A stretch of DNA of 64,000 nt from Nematopogon swammerdamellus (GCA_946902875.1 OX336354.1:10079247-10143246); one strand, 5' to 3'. Positions 1-11,619 are shown, counted from the stretch's first letter. The notes: generated from the sequence alone by a model not told the origin. Numbers and translations are program-made.

Positions 1-22
1 TTCATAAAATGTACACAGTTTC

Positions 23-95
23 ATATCATCATCATCATCAGCCTGTATCGGTCCACTGCTGGACATATGCCTCTCCCAAGGCACGCCACCACACG
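23..95 (-). mobile_element. 3' end of an RTE-like LINE with (ATG)n tail
   Basis: On the minus strand this reads as the last ~50 bases of a non-LTR element: codons for a VQQW-type end, then TGGACCGATACAGGCTGA, then a short ATG/GAT microsatellite tail (positions 23-41 on +). The same ending occurs at 14401-14455 and 50090-50125, which shows it is a repeat family. Only the extreme 3' end is present, as expected for a 5'-truncated insertion. The RTE assignment rests on similarity to the longer copies at 9161 and 46300. Confidence 0.7.
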
Positions 96-244
96 CAGTT
101 TCATATATTTCGACTTAAATGTCGTCTTCAGTGAGCATTATAATATAATGTAAAATGGTGTTGACCAGCTTTTTATAAAACAGTTTTACTCAAGTGACCA
201 TATCTTTAGAAATTATTACGAGAAAATTACTTTCATTTATAGTT

Positions 245-577
245 AGCTGTTCCCACAGCTTGGCTTCCCGGTGTCACGTATCCTACAGCCACAGCCAATT
301 TCACCCCCGAAGAGGTGCCAGTCCGGCTTGAAGGCGGATTAAAGTCACTGGGGAAAGTTTAATAACCAGCCATTTCGAGATCCGTGGAATGGAGGAGCAG
401 GGAAAGATATTCCTCGGAAGCCCATTCAACATCTTCGCAGTGCGACACAAGAACGATTTAGAGAATCGTACAGTTCGAAGAACTATTCTGTCGACTACAA
501 AGGGTTGTTCCGCGAGAGAATGGCGGGTTTCGCGAATGCGAAGAGGAGGAATGATTGAGTTGTTCTCGACTCATAAG
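245..577 (-). pseudogene. LINE L reverse transcriptase C-terminal fragment
   Basis: The minus strand holds an open stretch that encodes the tail of a non-LTR reverse transcriptase, including RFSKSFLCRTAK followed by NGLPRNIF, the conserved 'R(T/S)..LWN.LP...F' signature found just before the end of many Jockey/CR1-type ORF2 proteins. It ends at a TGA near 300. A second copy of the family at 38555-38830 on the plus strand encodes RFFKSFLCRTAKLWHGLPGN, and the two align through the 3' UTR. Here the tryptophan of LWN is lost (KMLNGLP), so this copy is probably dead. Only ~90 codons plus the 3' UTR remain; the element is 5'-truncated. The clade is an inference. Confidence 0.6.
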
Positions 578-867
578 AGTGTACGTAGAATCGACGGTGG
601 CGTATCTTAACATATTTTGCGCTTTATATAAGTTAGAAATATGAAGAATATCAGAAGCGATAACCTCAATTGCCGCCAATATGTACTTTATTTTATGGCA
701 GCTCACACGGAACCCGAGCCAAAACGTGTACCAAGGACAGAGAAATAATAAATAAATATTTATCCAGCAGGTAAACCTAGTCATCGAAAATAAAATGCAG
801 CCAGTTTACTTGGAATATTAGTTAGGTCGGCAATCGGCATTAGTCAGGCAGGTCCATAATTTTATAT
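578..867. other. Unassigned AT-rich stretch
   Basis: No coding signature, RNA gene or recognised repeat was seen here. Open frames are short and lack motifs. Confidence 0.5.
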
Positions 868-1190
868 ACGGTACCGTGTGGGTTCGGTACTTGAAAAGAA
901 TAGTCCCACTGCATACCGTAAAAGGCGACTAAGGGATAAGGACAAGATGCCGTGCTAAAGGCCGACAGGATAGCCACCTCTCTCTTTGGCGCGGTCCTTC
1001 CACTGAGTCATGCATCAGATGGGTCTTCGTTCCTTACTTGCTGCTTGATAGTTATCTTGTCCTAATACTTTGCTAAACGTGATCATCGATGTTGTGCTGT
1101 AATTTACCAGAGTTCTTGCAGCACAACACCGATTACCCTGCTTACCACGATTGTCGGAATATAGCGTGTGGTATTTAGGTAGGTATAATT
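868..1190 (+). repeat. SINE B copy
   Basis: This repeat begins with GGTACCGTGTGGG and a 'GGTACTT' stretch, then a conserved 'AAAGGCGACTAAGGGATAAG' block, a 'CTTGCTGCTTGATAGTTATC' block, and ends with 'CACAACACCGATTACCCTGC' and GTGTGGTAT. The same order recurs at 34592-34925 and, in part, at 18065, 28455, 37425 and 45330. No coding capacity was seen. It is called a SINE because of size, dispersal and lack of terminal inverted repeats; I did not find a clear pol III promoter in it. Confidence 0.65.
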
Positions 1191-2849
1191 TTAGGTGTTT
1201 TCATCGAAATTACGAACTTCTTCCGCAACATTGCCCGTGTGAAATGTCGACCCATTTGCGAAGTCGGAATGTCAGCTATCCTGCCTGCCTATTCTCTATT
1301 AGCGATTATCGTAAAAATAGCGGTAGCCTTACTGCCGCAGCTCTGTCTCACTGAGAAACCCGTTGGAGCAAGTGAGACGGATCATGAGAAATTGCATTAG
1401 CAATGAATTGCTAATAGAGAGTTGACCCACAGATGCGAATAACAATCATAAACACCATGTGAATTTTATAATAAGCGAAATAATAAGAATGTCATTAGTA
1501 CATTATGGTAAATTCGTTTCTTAAGACGCGGTAGTACCAAAAATCGGTTTCTCCCGATTGATGTTTCTCGTAAACCCGAGGATGTAAGTGTAGAACATAT
1601 TTAATTGTGGGCGTACTATTTAATAAAATAAATATTACTCTCCTTTACGGGAAGGAGTATTGAATTTTTCATCCATTACTAAAAAATAAAATGACTATAA
1701 AATGAATGGCACGGAAACATGGGTTTTCCGAATTTCGAGAGCATAGTTTGCAATATTTGTCTATTGAATTTATCCAATTGCGTTTTAGGCACCTTGTTGG
1801 GAAGCAATATGTCTTGTAGAAATGCATACCTATACGTTTCGTAACATCAAACTCACTCAAAGTGCTTTATGAGAAACATGAATCGGTAGAAACAGATTAT
1901 TGGTACTGCTGAATCTTAACCGTTCTATGACTGTCATCTACATTATGTGCATTCATCATATTAACATTCTTTAGTGATAACGGGACCTCGAATACAGCTT
2001 GGCCGATTTGCACTGATTAATGCATTACAGTTAAAATTTCTCTAAGGGGCAATAATAATTTAATCTTATTTAAATCAATAGGGAATAAATCAAGATTTTC
2101 CAATAAGGCCTAGCCCGTGCTATCCCCTGAGCTAAGGAAATTGATTACGATTGCGATATAAATTTTCATTATTCTATATTTTAATTAAGACGTTCTGCAT
2201 TTACATACATATGATAGTATGAAGATTTATAGTTCGATTATCTGAGTGCGCGGTACTGTGCGCAGCTAGGAGCAGTATACCCGTCTGGAAATTGTAATTG
2301 TTCAATACCTATTGATTTATTAGTTGCTAGCTTCTGCTGGCAACCCAGCCCACGTTATAGCGATCTTAATAGAACATTGAAACGTCGTACTCACTCTCTA
2401 CCACAGAATAATGGTATGTATACTCTCTAGAATATTTACTGTGACGATGATGTTGGTACATAAATTGCTAATATCATTTTATATGAATAAAACAATAAAT
2501 AAAATTTAACCAACATCGGTTGAGCGGTTTACGAGACACACAGACAGGTACACTCTGTACTTTATAATATTTACATTAGAAAACGTCCTGTTAAAGTTTC
2601 GTATTCTATAAAGCTCAATCTGTAAGCACCGACTGATTCGCCGCCGTCGCTTTTCTCTTCGCTTATAATTCGAGAACGACTCAATGAATTTTATTGGGAT
2701 TTTCGCTTACTTTTTCTGGCACATTTTAGGATGGTGGTTATACCGATGGTGCCACCGCGAAGTGAAACCGCGAGAACAGCTTCACTTATAATATGTCAAC
2801 GAATTATCACGTAGCTTACGTAGGTAAGTATTTATTTTTAATATTTTTA
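1191..2849. other. Unassigned AT-rich stretch
   Basis: No gene was recognised. A ~45 bp segment at 1530-1577, with 'TTGATGTTTCTCGTAAACC', is shared with 28970-29012, so part of this stretch is dispersed repeat. The rest shows nothing I can support. Confidence 0.45.
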
Positions 2850-3165
2850 GTCGACTTCAAAAAAAGGAGGAGGTTCTCAATTCGTCGGAATCTTTTTTTA
2901 TGTATATTCAGCGATAATTATTTACCACGTGAATCGATTTCGATGATACTTTTTGTATTAGGCAGGGGCTACCTTAGGCGTGGTTCCAAATTTGGTCAAG
3001 TTTTGATAGAATCCACGAGGAAATCATCAAACTCTTGCATAAGGATGTGTGTGCATGACAAGTGGGCGAATAATCATATTCCGCGCCAATAAACTTCGAT
3101 TATTCTTTTTATGTTGGAAAGGAGGTACTTCCGATGTTGAAGTCGGTTTTTAACTAAAAAAAATT
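2850..3165 (+). repeat. Family G repeat copy
   Basis: It opens with CGACTTCAAAAAAAGG and GGAGGTTCTCAATTCG and closes with GTTGAAGTCGGTTTTTAA, so the two ends are short inverted repeats (CGACTTCAA / TTGAAGTCG). Internal blocks 'GAATCGATTTCGATGAT' and 'AATTTGGTCAAG' recur in the copies at 19610, 54430, 55240 and 56095. It has no believable coding capacity. It is a non-autonomous dispersed repeat of uncertain class. Confidence 0.6.
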
Positions 3166-3621
3166 ATATTATCGTCTGCTATCTTTTCCTGCAGACTGTA
3201 GCTTTTATCTCCAGGAACAAGGTACAAGTCTGGACGTATTTAATCCTGATTAATTATATCCGATGAACTGAGTCGTCCGGTTCGCTCAGACCGGCGACTC
3301 AATCCACATTTTGTAACTTCAGCTGTAGGTAGATGAACCGCTTTTATATACTTTCATCGAATCGAGATAGAGGGGTTAACTTTTTTTTTACTGATATTGT
3401 TTTATAGTTTCTGTTTGGTTTTGTGTGGTTAGTATAGCTCGAGAATGGCTTAATCCATTTATAATATTCGAATCACCAATTTTATTGCAATTGTGCATAT
3501 TTCCGGGTGGGCTTAGGCACCATCACGCTATCTTAAATAGTGACAGAGTAGTGGGGTCTGTATCGGTGTGAGTCGTGGTCGGTAAGTGGATTCGCGCGGA
3601 CACTGCACCTACACCTTGTCA
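3166..3621. other. Unassigned stretch
   Basis: No coding signature or recognised repeat was seen. Confidence 0.4.
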
Positions 3622-3785
3622 TTATTTTTTGTTACATCCGCCAAAATAAAACATGTTCTGTGAAAATTTCAATCGCCTAGCTATAATGTTCCAAAGATAC
3701 AGCCATCGAACGGACGGACGGGCAGACAGACTAAGGCGTAGGCTTAGTAATAAGCTTCAGTACTCGGTACGAAAACTTAAAAATT
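3622..3785 (+). repeat. SINE C 3' part
   Basis: The blocks 'GAAAATTTCAATCGCCTAGC', 'CCAAAGATACAG', a GGAC-rich tract and 'AGGCTTAGTAATAAGCTTC' match in order the copies at 51243-51520 (+) and 10140-10475 (-). The 5' head is missing. Confidence 0.65.
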
Positions 3786-4599
3786 AGAGAGTAAATGTAC
3801 AGTTACATGCAGTTGCAATTGCGGCTTTTACACGGACGTAAGTAGTGCACAAATCTCTAGGACTATAATAAGGCGCCGATGACTTGAAGGAATAACTAGG
3901 CAATACAGTACGGTGGACTCGCAGTTGAATTCATCATAATTTTATTATAAACATTTAGGCAAATAAATACTTACATAAATTCGGATCCTGATGACTATCA
4001 ATGGAAGAAACCGTACAATAAATTTAATATTTTGAAGACCTTTTCGTCTAATGAAATGCCTGTAAATCCGTAATGAGGGTCTATTGCAAGCATTTATTTT
4101 GAATTGCGAATGTTCAGTTTCATCTTTTAGAGTTTTTTATGTCTCAAGAGAACTTTAACATATTCGCTTGTATGAGAAATAATTTATGCTTACGGTTACC
4201 GTAATAGCGTTAGGTACAAACATAATGCATAACATAGTTTAGTTAAAATTATACGTGCTTAAAATGTTAAACTGCTATGTACTCGGCTCAGATACCCATA
4301 CTAGTTGTAATTTTAAAAAAATCTACTAAATGGAATAACCGACCAATAAGCATGATAATAATATATTTATTTCCAAAGGCAATAACATTCATCAGGTAGG
4401 TAGGTACACAACATTTTGGGACAAGAGGCGAGCTGGCATAGTGCATTTTATTCTAGCTGACGGATGATATCGCTCACTGACGTGGTGTGAATGTCAATTT
4501 GAAATTTGTATACCACCGTACTCAGCAACTGAGTACATATACCCTGTGTTGTGTACACAAGTTTATCAGGACGAGCCATCTGACGCAACTTCCCGCGCC
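3786..4599. other. Unassigned stretch
   Basis: Mainly AT-rich; no gene, RNA or repeat that I can name. Confidence 0.4.
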
Positions 4600-4845
4600 G
4601 CGCCGCTACAATAACGAATCGATCGATGAACACAAGTACTACCCGTCGGAAATTTCTAGGCACCTCGATAGAATGAAGTCTAACGGTTGCACGCTGTGGT
4701 CGGCAAACGGTCGAATTCTTTCTAGGTGCCGAGATATTTCCGACGTAACGTCGGAGAAAATAAGCCGGACGGACGGACGGACGGACGGACGACGTAGGCT
4801 TAGTAATAGGCTTCCGTATGCATACGGAACCGTAAAAAGTACTAA
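4600..4845 (+). repeat. SINE C-type 3' end with internal inverted repeat
   Basis: The right part ('AGGCTTAGTAATAGGCTTCC' after a GGAC tract at 4773-4791) is the SINE C 3' end. The left part carries an imperfect inverted repeat: GTCGGAAATTTCTAGGCACC at 4646-4665 faces GGTGCCGAGATATTTCCGAC at about 4727-4746. Overlapping open frames on both strands are by-products of this symmetry. Confidence 0.55.
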
Positions 4846-5389
4846 CAACATTCGTTATCCTTCGTTGTTCTTCTGTCAGAAGCAAACTAATATATGAATA
4901 TGGGATTATTTTGTCGCACACATGATAAAATTCTGTTTATAACAATCTAATCAACCGGCATCGCGAGATATTTACCTAACGCCAGCTCGGTGTAACAGAA
5001 TATGAGAACAGCGGCGCGGAATGCGGGTACATATAAAGGGACGATAGTTTCACGGCCTCTTACTTGCACGTTTAATATGAAAAGGTCGGCGCTCTGACAG
5101 CGCAAGAAACAAAAGATATCGCAAAATAGCGCACAATAAAAGTATGGATAAGGCTTCTGTGTTCTAAGTAGTACTACTAATACTAAGTAAAAATACTAAG
5201 TAAGTACTATCATTTATGTGGTAAAATACAATATTCATTTATTGCGCTATCGTAGACAAACATGACAATTTATATTACATAAAAAATTTTACACTACAGA
5301 ACTATTATAATTATTTTACATCAAAAAGTTTTTTTCTCAGAAAAATCAACTTTCATCCATAATTTCAACGAATCTTACGCTTTTTCGAT
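4846..5389. other. Unassigned stretch
   Basis: AT-rich with short CTAAGTA microsatellite-like runs near 5165-5210. No gene recognised. Confidence 0.4.
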
Positions 5390-5470
5390 CAGGCTACGGA
5401 TCTGACGCGAGTTTAACATTTTTTACCCATCTAAAAAAAGTGCCAAGCGCCGCTAAAGAAGTTTTCACTT
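5390..5470 (-). repeat. Repeat shared with 55382-55462
   Basis: The complement of this segment (GCCGCTAAAGAAG, 'AAAAAAAGTGCC', TTACCCATC, CTGACGCGAG) recurs in the same order on the plus strand at 55382-55462 beside a family G copy. It is a short shared piece, perhaps the edge of a larger dispersed element. Confidence 0.5.
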
Positions 5471-5510
5471 TAAAAAATACTGAACCTTATAGGTGAATTT
5501 GTTGTCCGGC

Positions 5511-5542
5511 CGTCCGTCCGTCGTCGTTCGGACGGACGGACG
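5511..5542. repeat. GTCC/GGAC microsatellite hairpin
   Basis: A GTCC-type run (5511-5522) is followed eight bases later by a GGAC-type run (5531-5546), so the two 12-base arms are perfect complements. This looks like a SINE C microsatellite that inverted. Confidence 0.6.
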
Positions 5543-5720
5543 GACGTGCCATCTGTTCATCTGTCAAGACCTCTTTTCACAGGAACTGGTTGAGGTATCA
5601 AGTTGAAATTAATACTTATCACATACGGTTCCTTAGAGGTGTACAAAATTCAAGCTCCTAAGTCAACGCAATCAAAAGATATGGCCATTTATGTCACATA
5701 TCTTTAACAAATAAATACAT

Positions 5721-7020
5721 AGTTTGATGCTCGCTAACTCACTCATAACGTCGTAGCGTCACTCGTAACATAATAGGGTGATCATGAAATTTAACACGAA
5801 GCAAGATCTCACAGCACAATTAAAGGAAAATATCCGAAAATAGTTAATTTGCAGTTATATTACATAAAACACGCGTCGCGTCGTCGCCTCGCTTCGACGA
5901 AGCCGGGCACAAAAGGTGTAAGCCACGTCCACGCTTACTTATATCCGTAACTTCAAACTGTGCCCGTGTGACACCAGATAATCGTCCTGATATTTTCTTT
6001 ATCTCGGATTGTGTCGGGTTACTTTGCCTATACGCAGACCGTATAATGTATATTATACGCACAATTTATTATACATTACGTGTTTACTACGCATTATGTT
6101 GGATAGGTTCAACCTACTTTTCCAGTTTGCGGCTTATGTGTGCTTCGTACGGACTAAGCCGATTTGATCGAAAGAAAATTGCAAGTCGAAAGTTATATGA
6201 TAAGAGATGCTTATTAGCGTATGTAATTTAAAATTAATTTCAAAACACACGTATATATTATAAAAGCAGTTATATTATAGAACAGTTCTGAAATAATATA
6301 TTATATAATATACATTACTTTTAATAAACTATTCAAACATTTTAAACATTTCTCACGTCTCTCGGGTTCACCTCTTAGATAAAGGTTGGCTAGATTACAA
6401 TGCCATAAGGTTAAGCGCGCCGCGTGTGCCAACTTTTTACTGTAAAGTGTTGGTGCCCAATAATAGTATAAGTATTTTTATTATATTTCTAAATTATTTA
6501 TCAAAAATTACTTCAACATGTTGACAAATAGTCACTTCTTTACGCATGTTATGAAATAAAATGTATTTCTGAAAATGAGCACTAAACTCAGAAAAAACGT
6601 CACGTCACCGTTACCGCCACGTTCCATCGTCACCGCATGCTCGAAGGTCACCGCATACAAATTATTTGTGTTGGTATTGTCATCTCTTTAATTTTACAGT
6701 CTGTAATTTTTCTTTACGTTGTTTCATGTGCATTTTAATTTATTTTATTTTATATATTACGATTATGTAGCTATTAACTTTGTATATTATTTATTTATTA
6801 AATAAACGTGAACGGGGCCCAGAAGGCAAAGAACTGGCGAAGCAGTTGGGCCAACTGCTTATGTAGAGGTCTGGGGAGCGTAGTGCCGGAGCTCACGCAC
6901 AAAACACAAACTTGTCAATGCAGCGCGGGAACACTTCTGCTGTCTTTGGAACAGCGATAACAGCCCAATGGAGGAGAAAATTAAATGTATTGTAGATATT
7001 TATTAAAATATACTTACATA
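5721..7020. other. Unassigned AT-rich stretch
   Basis: No gene was recognised. A small hairpin (AGCAGTTGG/CCAACTGCT) lies at 6841-6859 in a locally GC-richer patch, 6815-6960. Confidence 0.4.
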
Positions 7021-7347
7021 ATTTTTTATTTTTTTTTTAAACTGACACGGTTGGCTACATCACCTACAACGTCCGTGATGTCAGCCCATAACACCGGGTG
7101 AACTTGGTGCCACGTCAGTGCTTCCCTTCGGTCATGCCGGCTACACTGAACTGGACGGAAAACACAAACTATTTACATAGCCGTTTCGACCGACCTTTCA
7201 TTCAGTGCGGTGGTACCAACCCGGGCGGGTTAAACCCTACCACCTAGTAATATAAGAAGGGAGTCATATCCCTTAGTCGCCTTTTACGACATACACGGGG
7301 AGAGATGCAGTGGGGCTATTCTTTTAAAGTACCGGCCCCACACGGTA
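7021..7347 (-). repeat. SINE A 3' module joined to SINE B 5' module
   Basis: The left part (poly-T, then 'GACACGGTTGGCTACATCAC' and 'GTGATGTCAGCCCATAACAC') is the SINE A 3' half on the minus strand. The right part ('CCCTTAGTCGCCTTTTACGA' to CCCCACACGGTAC at 7347) is the complement of the SINE B 5' end. The same junction appears at 25848-26180, so it is a real composite subfamily rather than a chance neighbour. No 5S-like head is present here. Confidence 0.7.
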
Positions 7348-8739
7348 CAGAATACATAGATTGATATTACTCTGTTGTTGTTTGTTTGCTGTATATACTT
7401 TTTAACCTTTGTACATAAAAAGTTATGTTCAATAAACCGCCATATGGTCGAATTAATTCTGCCACATGTGCACACGTGCACTTTGAACGACACATCAACC
7501 AGGCACAATTTAGAATGATACATTGTTCTTATACTAAGTAATGTGTAACTACTGGCTACACTTATTTTCCCGTCGCTTCCTAATAAAGTCAGGACAGTTT
7601 TCTAGAAACTATTACTACTAGCGTCTCCTATAAGGATGGCACAGTGAGTTAGAACGATTGTGCAAGAGCCCGCTTTCATTTATACGGACAACTCGGATGG
7701 ACAAATAAAAGGTAAATTTTCCCGGTACAGGAACGCATTATAAGTGTTTGGTTACACTGGACTTCTTCGCAATTTTATGAAAATCGAGCTATGACGCGCA
7801 CGATATGAAGTACCTACCTAGATTAATAAAAATTATATATTTCTTATATATTTTTATTTCTATTAATGATAAAAATATAATTAATTATACAAGTAAAATT
7901 TGACCAAAATACATACAATTCAAAAATATGCGTAAAGATATGGAATACAGTTTAAAAATAAAACAAATTCAATGAAAAATTAAAAACAAGCAGAAACTGT
8001 CAAAAAGAAAATAAAACTGGCTGACCATCTGTCTAAAACATAAAAATACTATTATGTGTCGTCACGTTCTTTTCGTTCCAAATTCAAACGTTGAGTCCGC
8101 GCCGAGATTGCAATTGCATCACTGCCATTACACATCACATATTATTATTATGATTTTGAAGCCAAATTGTATAAAATAATGTTTGATACTGAATCGTACA
8201 TTTGTACCATCATCCACAACGTCACGCCTGCTTCGCAATGGCGTAGCTAGAGACAACGTTACTGAATGCTTAGTAACGAACTCTATGTAACCTAATATTT
8301 TCCGCTACATCGATCGTTAGGAATCGTCAGGCGTACAATAGCGTTGCCCATAAAGCGTATTCAATAAAAATATCAGCCTCTTGAGGAGTTCTGTTGAAGC
8401 AGACCGGTCCCATATACAGTGGACAATGGGGGGACGTGAGCGATGCAGCGCTGAGAGATTGAAAAACTATTTTATTGTCTAGAACGGGATAAATCTGGGC
8501 GTATAGAGTTGTTGCCATTTCGTGATGAGTCCTGGGAGTTGTTTATGATCAAGTTGGCAGTAGGTTGGAATAGATTCTCAATGTATGTGGAAGATTTATT
8601 ATGTACAACTGGATAATGTAGAGTATGAGAATTTTCTAGATACATTGCAAAGTCATTGTCAGTTTTGTCGGATTTCAAACAAAATAATGTTAATAATTAA
8701 TAATTATTCTACAGCCCCCGCTACCGGTGTGGCGGCAAA
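7348..8739. other. Unassigned stretch
   Basis: Mostly AT-rich. A segment at 8218-8262 ('CAACGTCACGCCTGCTTC...GTAGCTAGAGAC') resembles the 3' end of the LINE at 27855 and may be a diverged scrap of it. Nothing else could be named. Confidence 0.4.
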
Positions 8740-9115
8740 GTGCGTAACGGTGACGCACGCGTGACAATCATGTTGTATGAAATGGCTGCGTGTCGTCGCC
8801 CAGCGGTCCGACGGATACGGAGCTCTCCGAGATGGGGGTGGTGGTGGCCTACGTGTCTAGTACCACCACCTATCGCTCGTAGCTTGCCTCGCGTCGTCCC
8901 GGAGAGCTCCGTAGCCACGGCCTGCACCCGCCGGCGTGCTTGGAGGCCTGCCTCCCGCCACCGGCGGTATTACCATTTTTATTTTTAATGTTTGTATTAA
9001 TTTTGTGTATTTTTATTACTTTTTATAGTTATAATATATGTAAAATTAATATGAATGTATATATAAAAATGTGAAATAAAGAAAATAATTATGAATAAAT
9101 GAATAATAATAATAT
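8740..9115 (+). repeat. Possible LINE 3' end (GC-rich piece plus AT-rich tail)
   Basis: A sharply GC-rich block (8740-8970) is followed by an AT-rich tail (8975-9115). The tail shares 'TTTGTATTAATTTT', AATTAATATGAAT and a GTGAAATAAA ending with 31935-32080. This looks like the end of an ORF2 and its 3' UTR, but I could not find a clear reverse-transcriptase motif in the GC-rich part. ACGGAGCTCTCCG (8817-8829) has an inverted partner near 8899-8911. Confidence 0.35.
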
Positions 9116-9160
9116 CAGGAGGTTCCCAAAATGTGGTCCGTCTTGTGCCCATTTTTGTTT

Positions 9161-9575
9161 CAGTCAGTCAGTCAGTCAGCGTGTAAGCGTCCACTGCTGG
9201 ACATACACCTCTCCAATTTTCCTCCAGTCCTCCCGGCCTTCAGCGGTACGGAACCACTGCTTTCCGCCGACGTACTTGATGTCGTCGTCCCACCTGGCGG
9301 GTGGTCTTCCCACACTCCGTTTTCCTGTCCACGGCCGCCAGTGTAGGACACGGTTACTCCAACGGTCGTCGTCTCTTCGGCTGACGTGCCCAGCCCATTG
9401 CCACTTGAACTTAGCCACCCGGTATCCAATATCGACTACTTTGATGCGTCGGCGGATTGCCTCGTTACGCACCATATCACGTAGCGTTATTCCCAGCATG
9501 GCTCGCTCCATTGCTCGCTGGGCAACTTTCAACCTTTGGACAACACCGACCGTCAGCGTCGACGTCCGTCAGCGT
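9161..9575 (-). pseudogene. 5'-truncated RTE-like LINE: RT C-terminus with (GACT)n tail
   Basis: The minus strand encodes the last ~115 residues of an endonuclease-reverse transcriptase of the RTE type: KVAQRAMERAML, then LRDMVRNEAIRRR, then KWQWAGHVSRRDDDRW, then GKRSVGRPPARWDDDIK, and ends VQQWTLTR at a TGA inside a (CTGA)n run. This basic region lies downstream of the polymerase in such proteins. The catalytic polymerase and endonuclease are absent, so the copy is a dead 415 bp 5' truncation. It is flanked by 12-bp direct repeats CCATTTTTGTTT (9149-9160 and 9576-9587), the target-site duplication. The full frame is still open, so the insertion is fairly young. Sister copies: 9994-10098 and 46300-46758. 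Confidence 0.8.
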
Positions 9576-9639
9576 CCATTTTTGTTTATCGCTTCCGAAC
9601 TGGGTGGCTGTGCCTGAGGTCGAAGTCGAATATAAAATT

Positions 9640-9835
9640 GTGTATTATTATTGATCATTTTCATGGCAATAAAACTTGTCGAAGAAGAACCGGCAAGAAA
9701 CTTTACAGTATATTTTTTATAAATATTATTCTATTTATTTATTTTTTATACATTTAAATGTTATAATTTAGTTACTATCCACATAATAACAACGCTTTTC
9801 GTTTAACGAAAATACTGCCTGAGAGCAATATTAAC
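9640..9835 (+). repeat. Family D repeat copy
   Basis: It carries 'GAAGAAGAACCGGCAAGAAA', then an AT-rich middle, 'TTAGTTACTATCCACATAAT' and CTGAGAGCAA. The same blocks occur at 41145-41365 (+) and, reversed, at 14125-14350 and in the split copy at 33541/34166. No coding capacity. Confidence 0.6.
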
Positions 9836-9993
9836 CCTATTGCTGAGAGTTTTGACTACAGACAGGAGACCTGTTAATTAAATGAAGCAAAAGGAATACA
9901 AGTAAAAACTTACCTACCAAACATTTAAATAACTATGTTAATATCGCAATATAATATTAATATTTTATCTTCGAGTTTTCCGATCAGTGAACA

Positions 9994-10098
9994 GTCAGTC
10001 AGTCAGTCAGCGTGTACGCGTCCACTGGCTGGACCTCCAGTCCCACTCTCTGTCCAGTCCTCCTGGCCTTCAGCGATACGGAACCACTGCTTTCCGAA
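9994..10098 (-). pseudogene. Short 3' end of the (GACT)n RTE-like LINE
   Basis: A 105 bp insertion with the (GACT)n tail at its left edge, then the complement of the last ~80 bases of the same element as 9161-9575. It is flanked by GATCAGTGAACA (9982-9993) and GATCAGTTAACA (10099-10110), a 12-bp target duplication with one mismatch. The reading frame is already damaged. Confidence 0.75.
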
Positions 10099-10139
10099 GA
10101 TCAGTTAACAAAAGATCAAAATTAAATATGCTTACCGGT

Positions 10140-10202
10140 CGAAAGTAGACCTCTTTTTAAGTTTCCGTATCCCGTACGGAAGCCTATTACTAAGCCTACG
10201 CC

Positions 10203-10233
<31 letters not shown>

Positions 10234-10475
10234 CTAGTGAGGTATCTTTGGAAACGTACTTTAATAGGTAGCCGGATGAAATTTTCACAGAATATGTGTT
10301 ATTGTGGCGGATATAACAAAAAATAATGAAAAATAGAAAAAATAAAAAAATAATTTGGGGGGTTCCAATACAAGAAACGTGTTTTTTTCAATGTTTTTTT
10401 TTTGGGGTGCGGAAACTTCGGTACGTGAGTTCGATTCGCACTTGGCCGGTTTTGTTTTAAGCCGAAAGAAAAGGA
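10140..10475 (-). repeat. SINE C copy
   Basis: On the minus strand the order is AACCGGCCAAGTGCGAATCG (the typical start), an A-rich middle, GAAAATTTCATCCGGC, a GACA-rich tract (10203-10232 on +) and 'AGGCTTAGTAATAGGCTTCC'. This is among the most complete SINE C copies here. The head and microsatellite zone match 51243-51520. Confidence 0.7.
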
Positions 10476-10495
10476 AACTTTCAAGGTAGGTTCAG

Positions 10496-10523
10496 ACCAA
10501 CTAAAAAGTACTTTTTAGTTGGT
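10496..10523. repeat. Perfect 28-bp palindrome
   Basis: ACCAACTAAAAAGT is followed at once by its exact reverse complement. It lies 20 bases right of a SINE C copy and could be the core of a small foldback element or a junction artefact. Confidence 0.85.
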
Positions 10524-11619
10524 GAAAAAAAATGTGCACACTAACTAGGGATGCAAATGGTTCGACCACCTAGAAATAATTCTTGGGTCGTTCCAGTATT
10601 GGGATTTCTTTTGGTCAAATCCACCCGCACTGAACCGAAATGCTGGGCATACCCGTGGGTAGTTGTATAGTATAAGTTATAAAAACAACACTCATAATGT
10701 AAAAATCTGGTGTAAAAAAAGGTGCTGTAATTTTCTTTGAAAAATTCCGAATTTTTTCTTAGTCTTATGTATTTTTATTGAAACCACACATAAAACTACA
10801 ATAATAAGATGAGGTAGCTCAAACTAGTCTAAAATTATAAAAAAAACAAAAATAATAAATATTATTTTAATCACAACCCGTTTGCTTCCCATGTTCATAA
10901 TCAAATTTCATTTCAAACAACCAGCTGCGTCTAGACTGTACGAACAGCGAGCCCTTATCTCGTTCGCGCGAACTCTCGAAAGTTATATTTGTCAAAAGCT
11001 AAAATTAACACCATTATATCACAACTAATAATAATTTTAAACTACGGATTAAAATAATGTTAAATGTTAATTAAAAAAAGAGTTATTACACTATTAAGGA
11101 TGCATTAACTGGCCGTAATTTTATTTAAGAGTTTGACTACTGTTTTTCCACTAACAAACTTTGACAATTGGATACACTTTGTATCATTAGATTTTTAATA
11201 TGATTTTAATTACATTTCTTTGTAATAAACGTAAAGTAATTTTGTTTTTTATTTGACTTGATATAATATGAAGTATCACAATTGACGATGGCACTATACA
11301 CCAGATATAGGCAGTGTGGTCACTTAAAAAAAACTCCAAAAAGAAACCGGATTGTGCGGCTGTATTACCATTGGTGGAGGTTCTTCAGTCAGCATATTCG
11401 GCTTCATTCGGGTCTTCATCTCCCTCGGAACTCTGCTGGATCAGTTGATGTTCCCCGTTCGGCGTTCCGCATTATGTGGCCGAATTACTCAAGTTAGTGA
11501 AATACTTAGTCACTTCCGGCGACGCTATATGACTTCCAGAGCCCATCCGCCCACGATCTCGATCTCGATTAACATCACAGTACCTCCTAAAATCATTTAT
11601 GCATGATGACCGTAATCAC
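10524..11619. other. Unassigned AT-rich stretch
   Basis: No gene, RNA or named repeat. Short open frames near 11280-11600 lack any motif. Confidence 0.4.

Noticed and set aside
389..784. Two overlapping frames (73 and 108 codons)
   Set aside because: The true coding relic here is the LINE L frame on the minus strand in another phase.
4448..4921. Overlapping 136- and 157-codon frames on both strands
   Set aside because: Arise from the inverted repeat and GGAC tract of a SINE C-like end; no protein motif.
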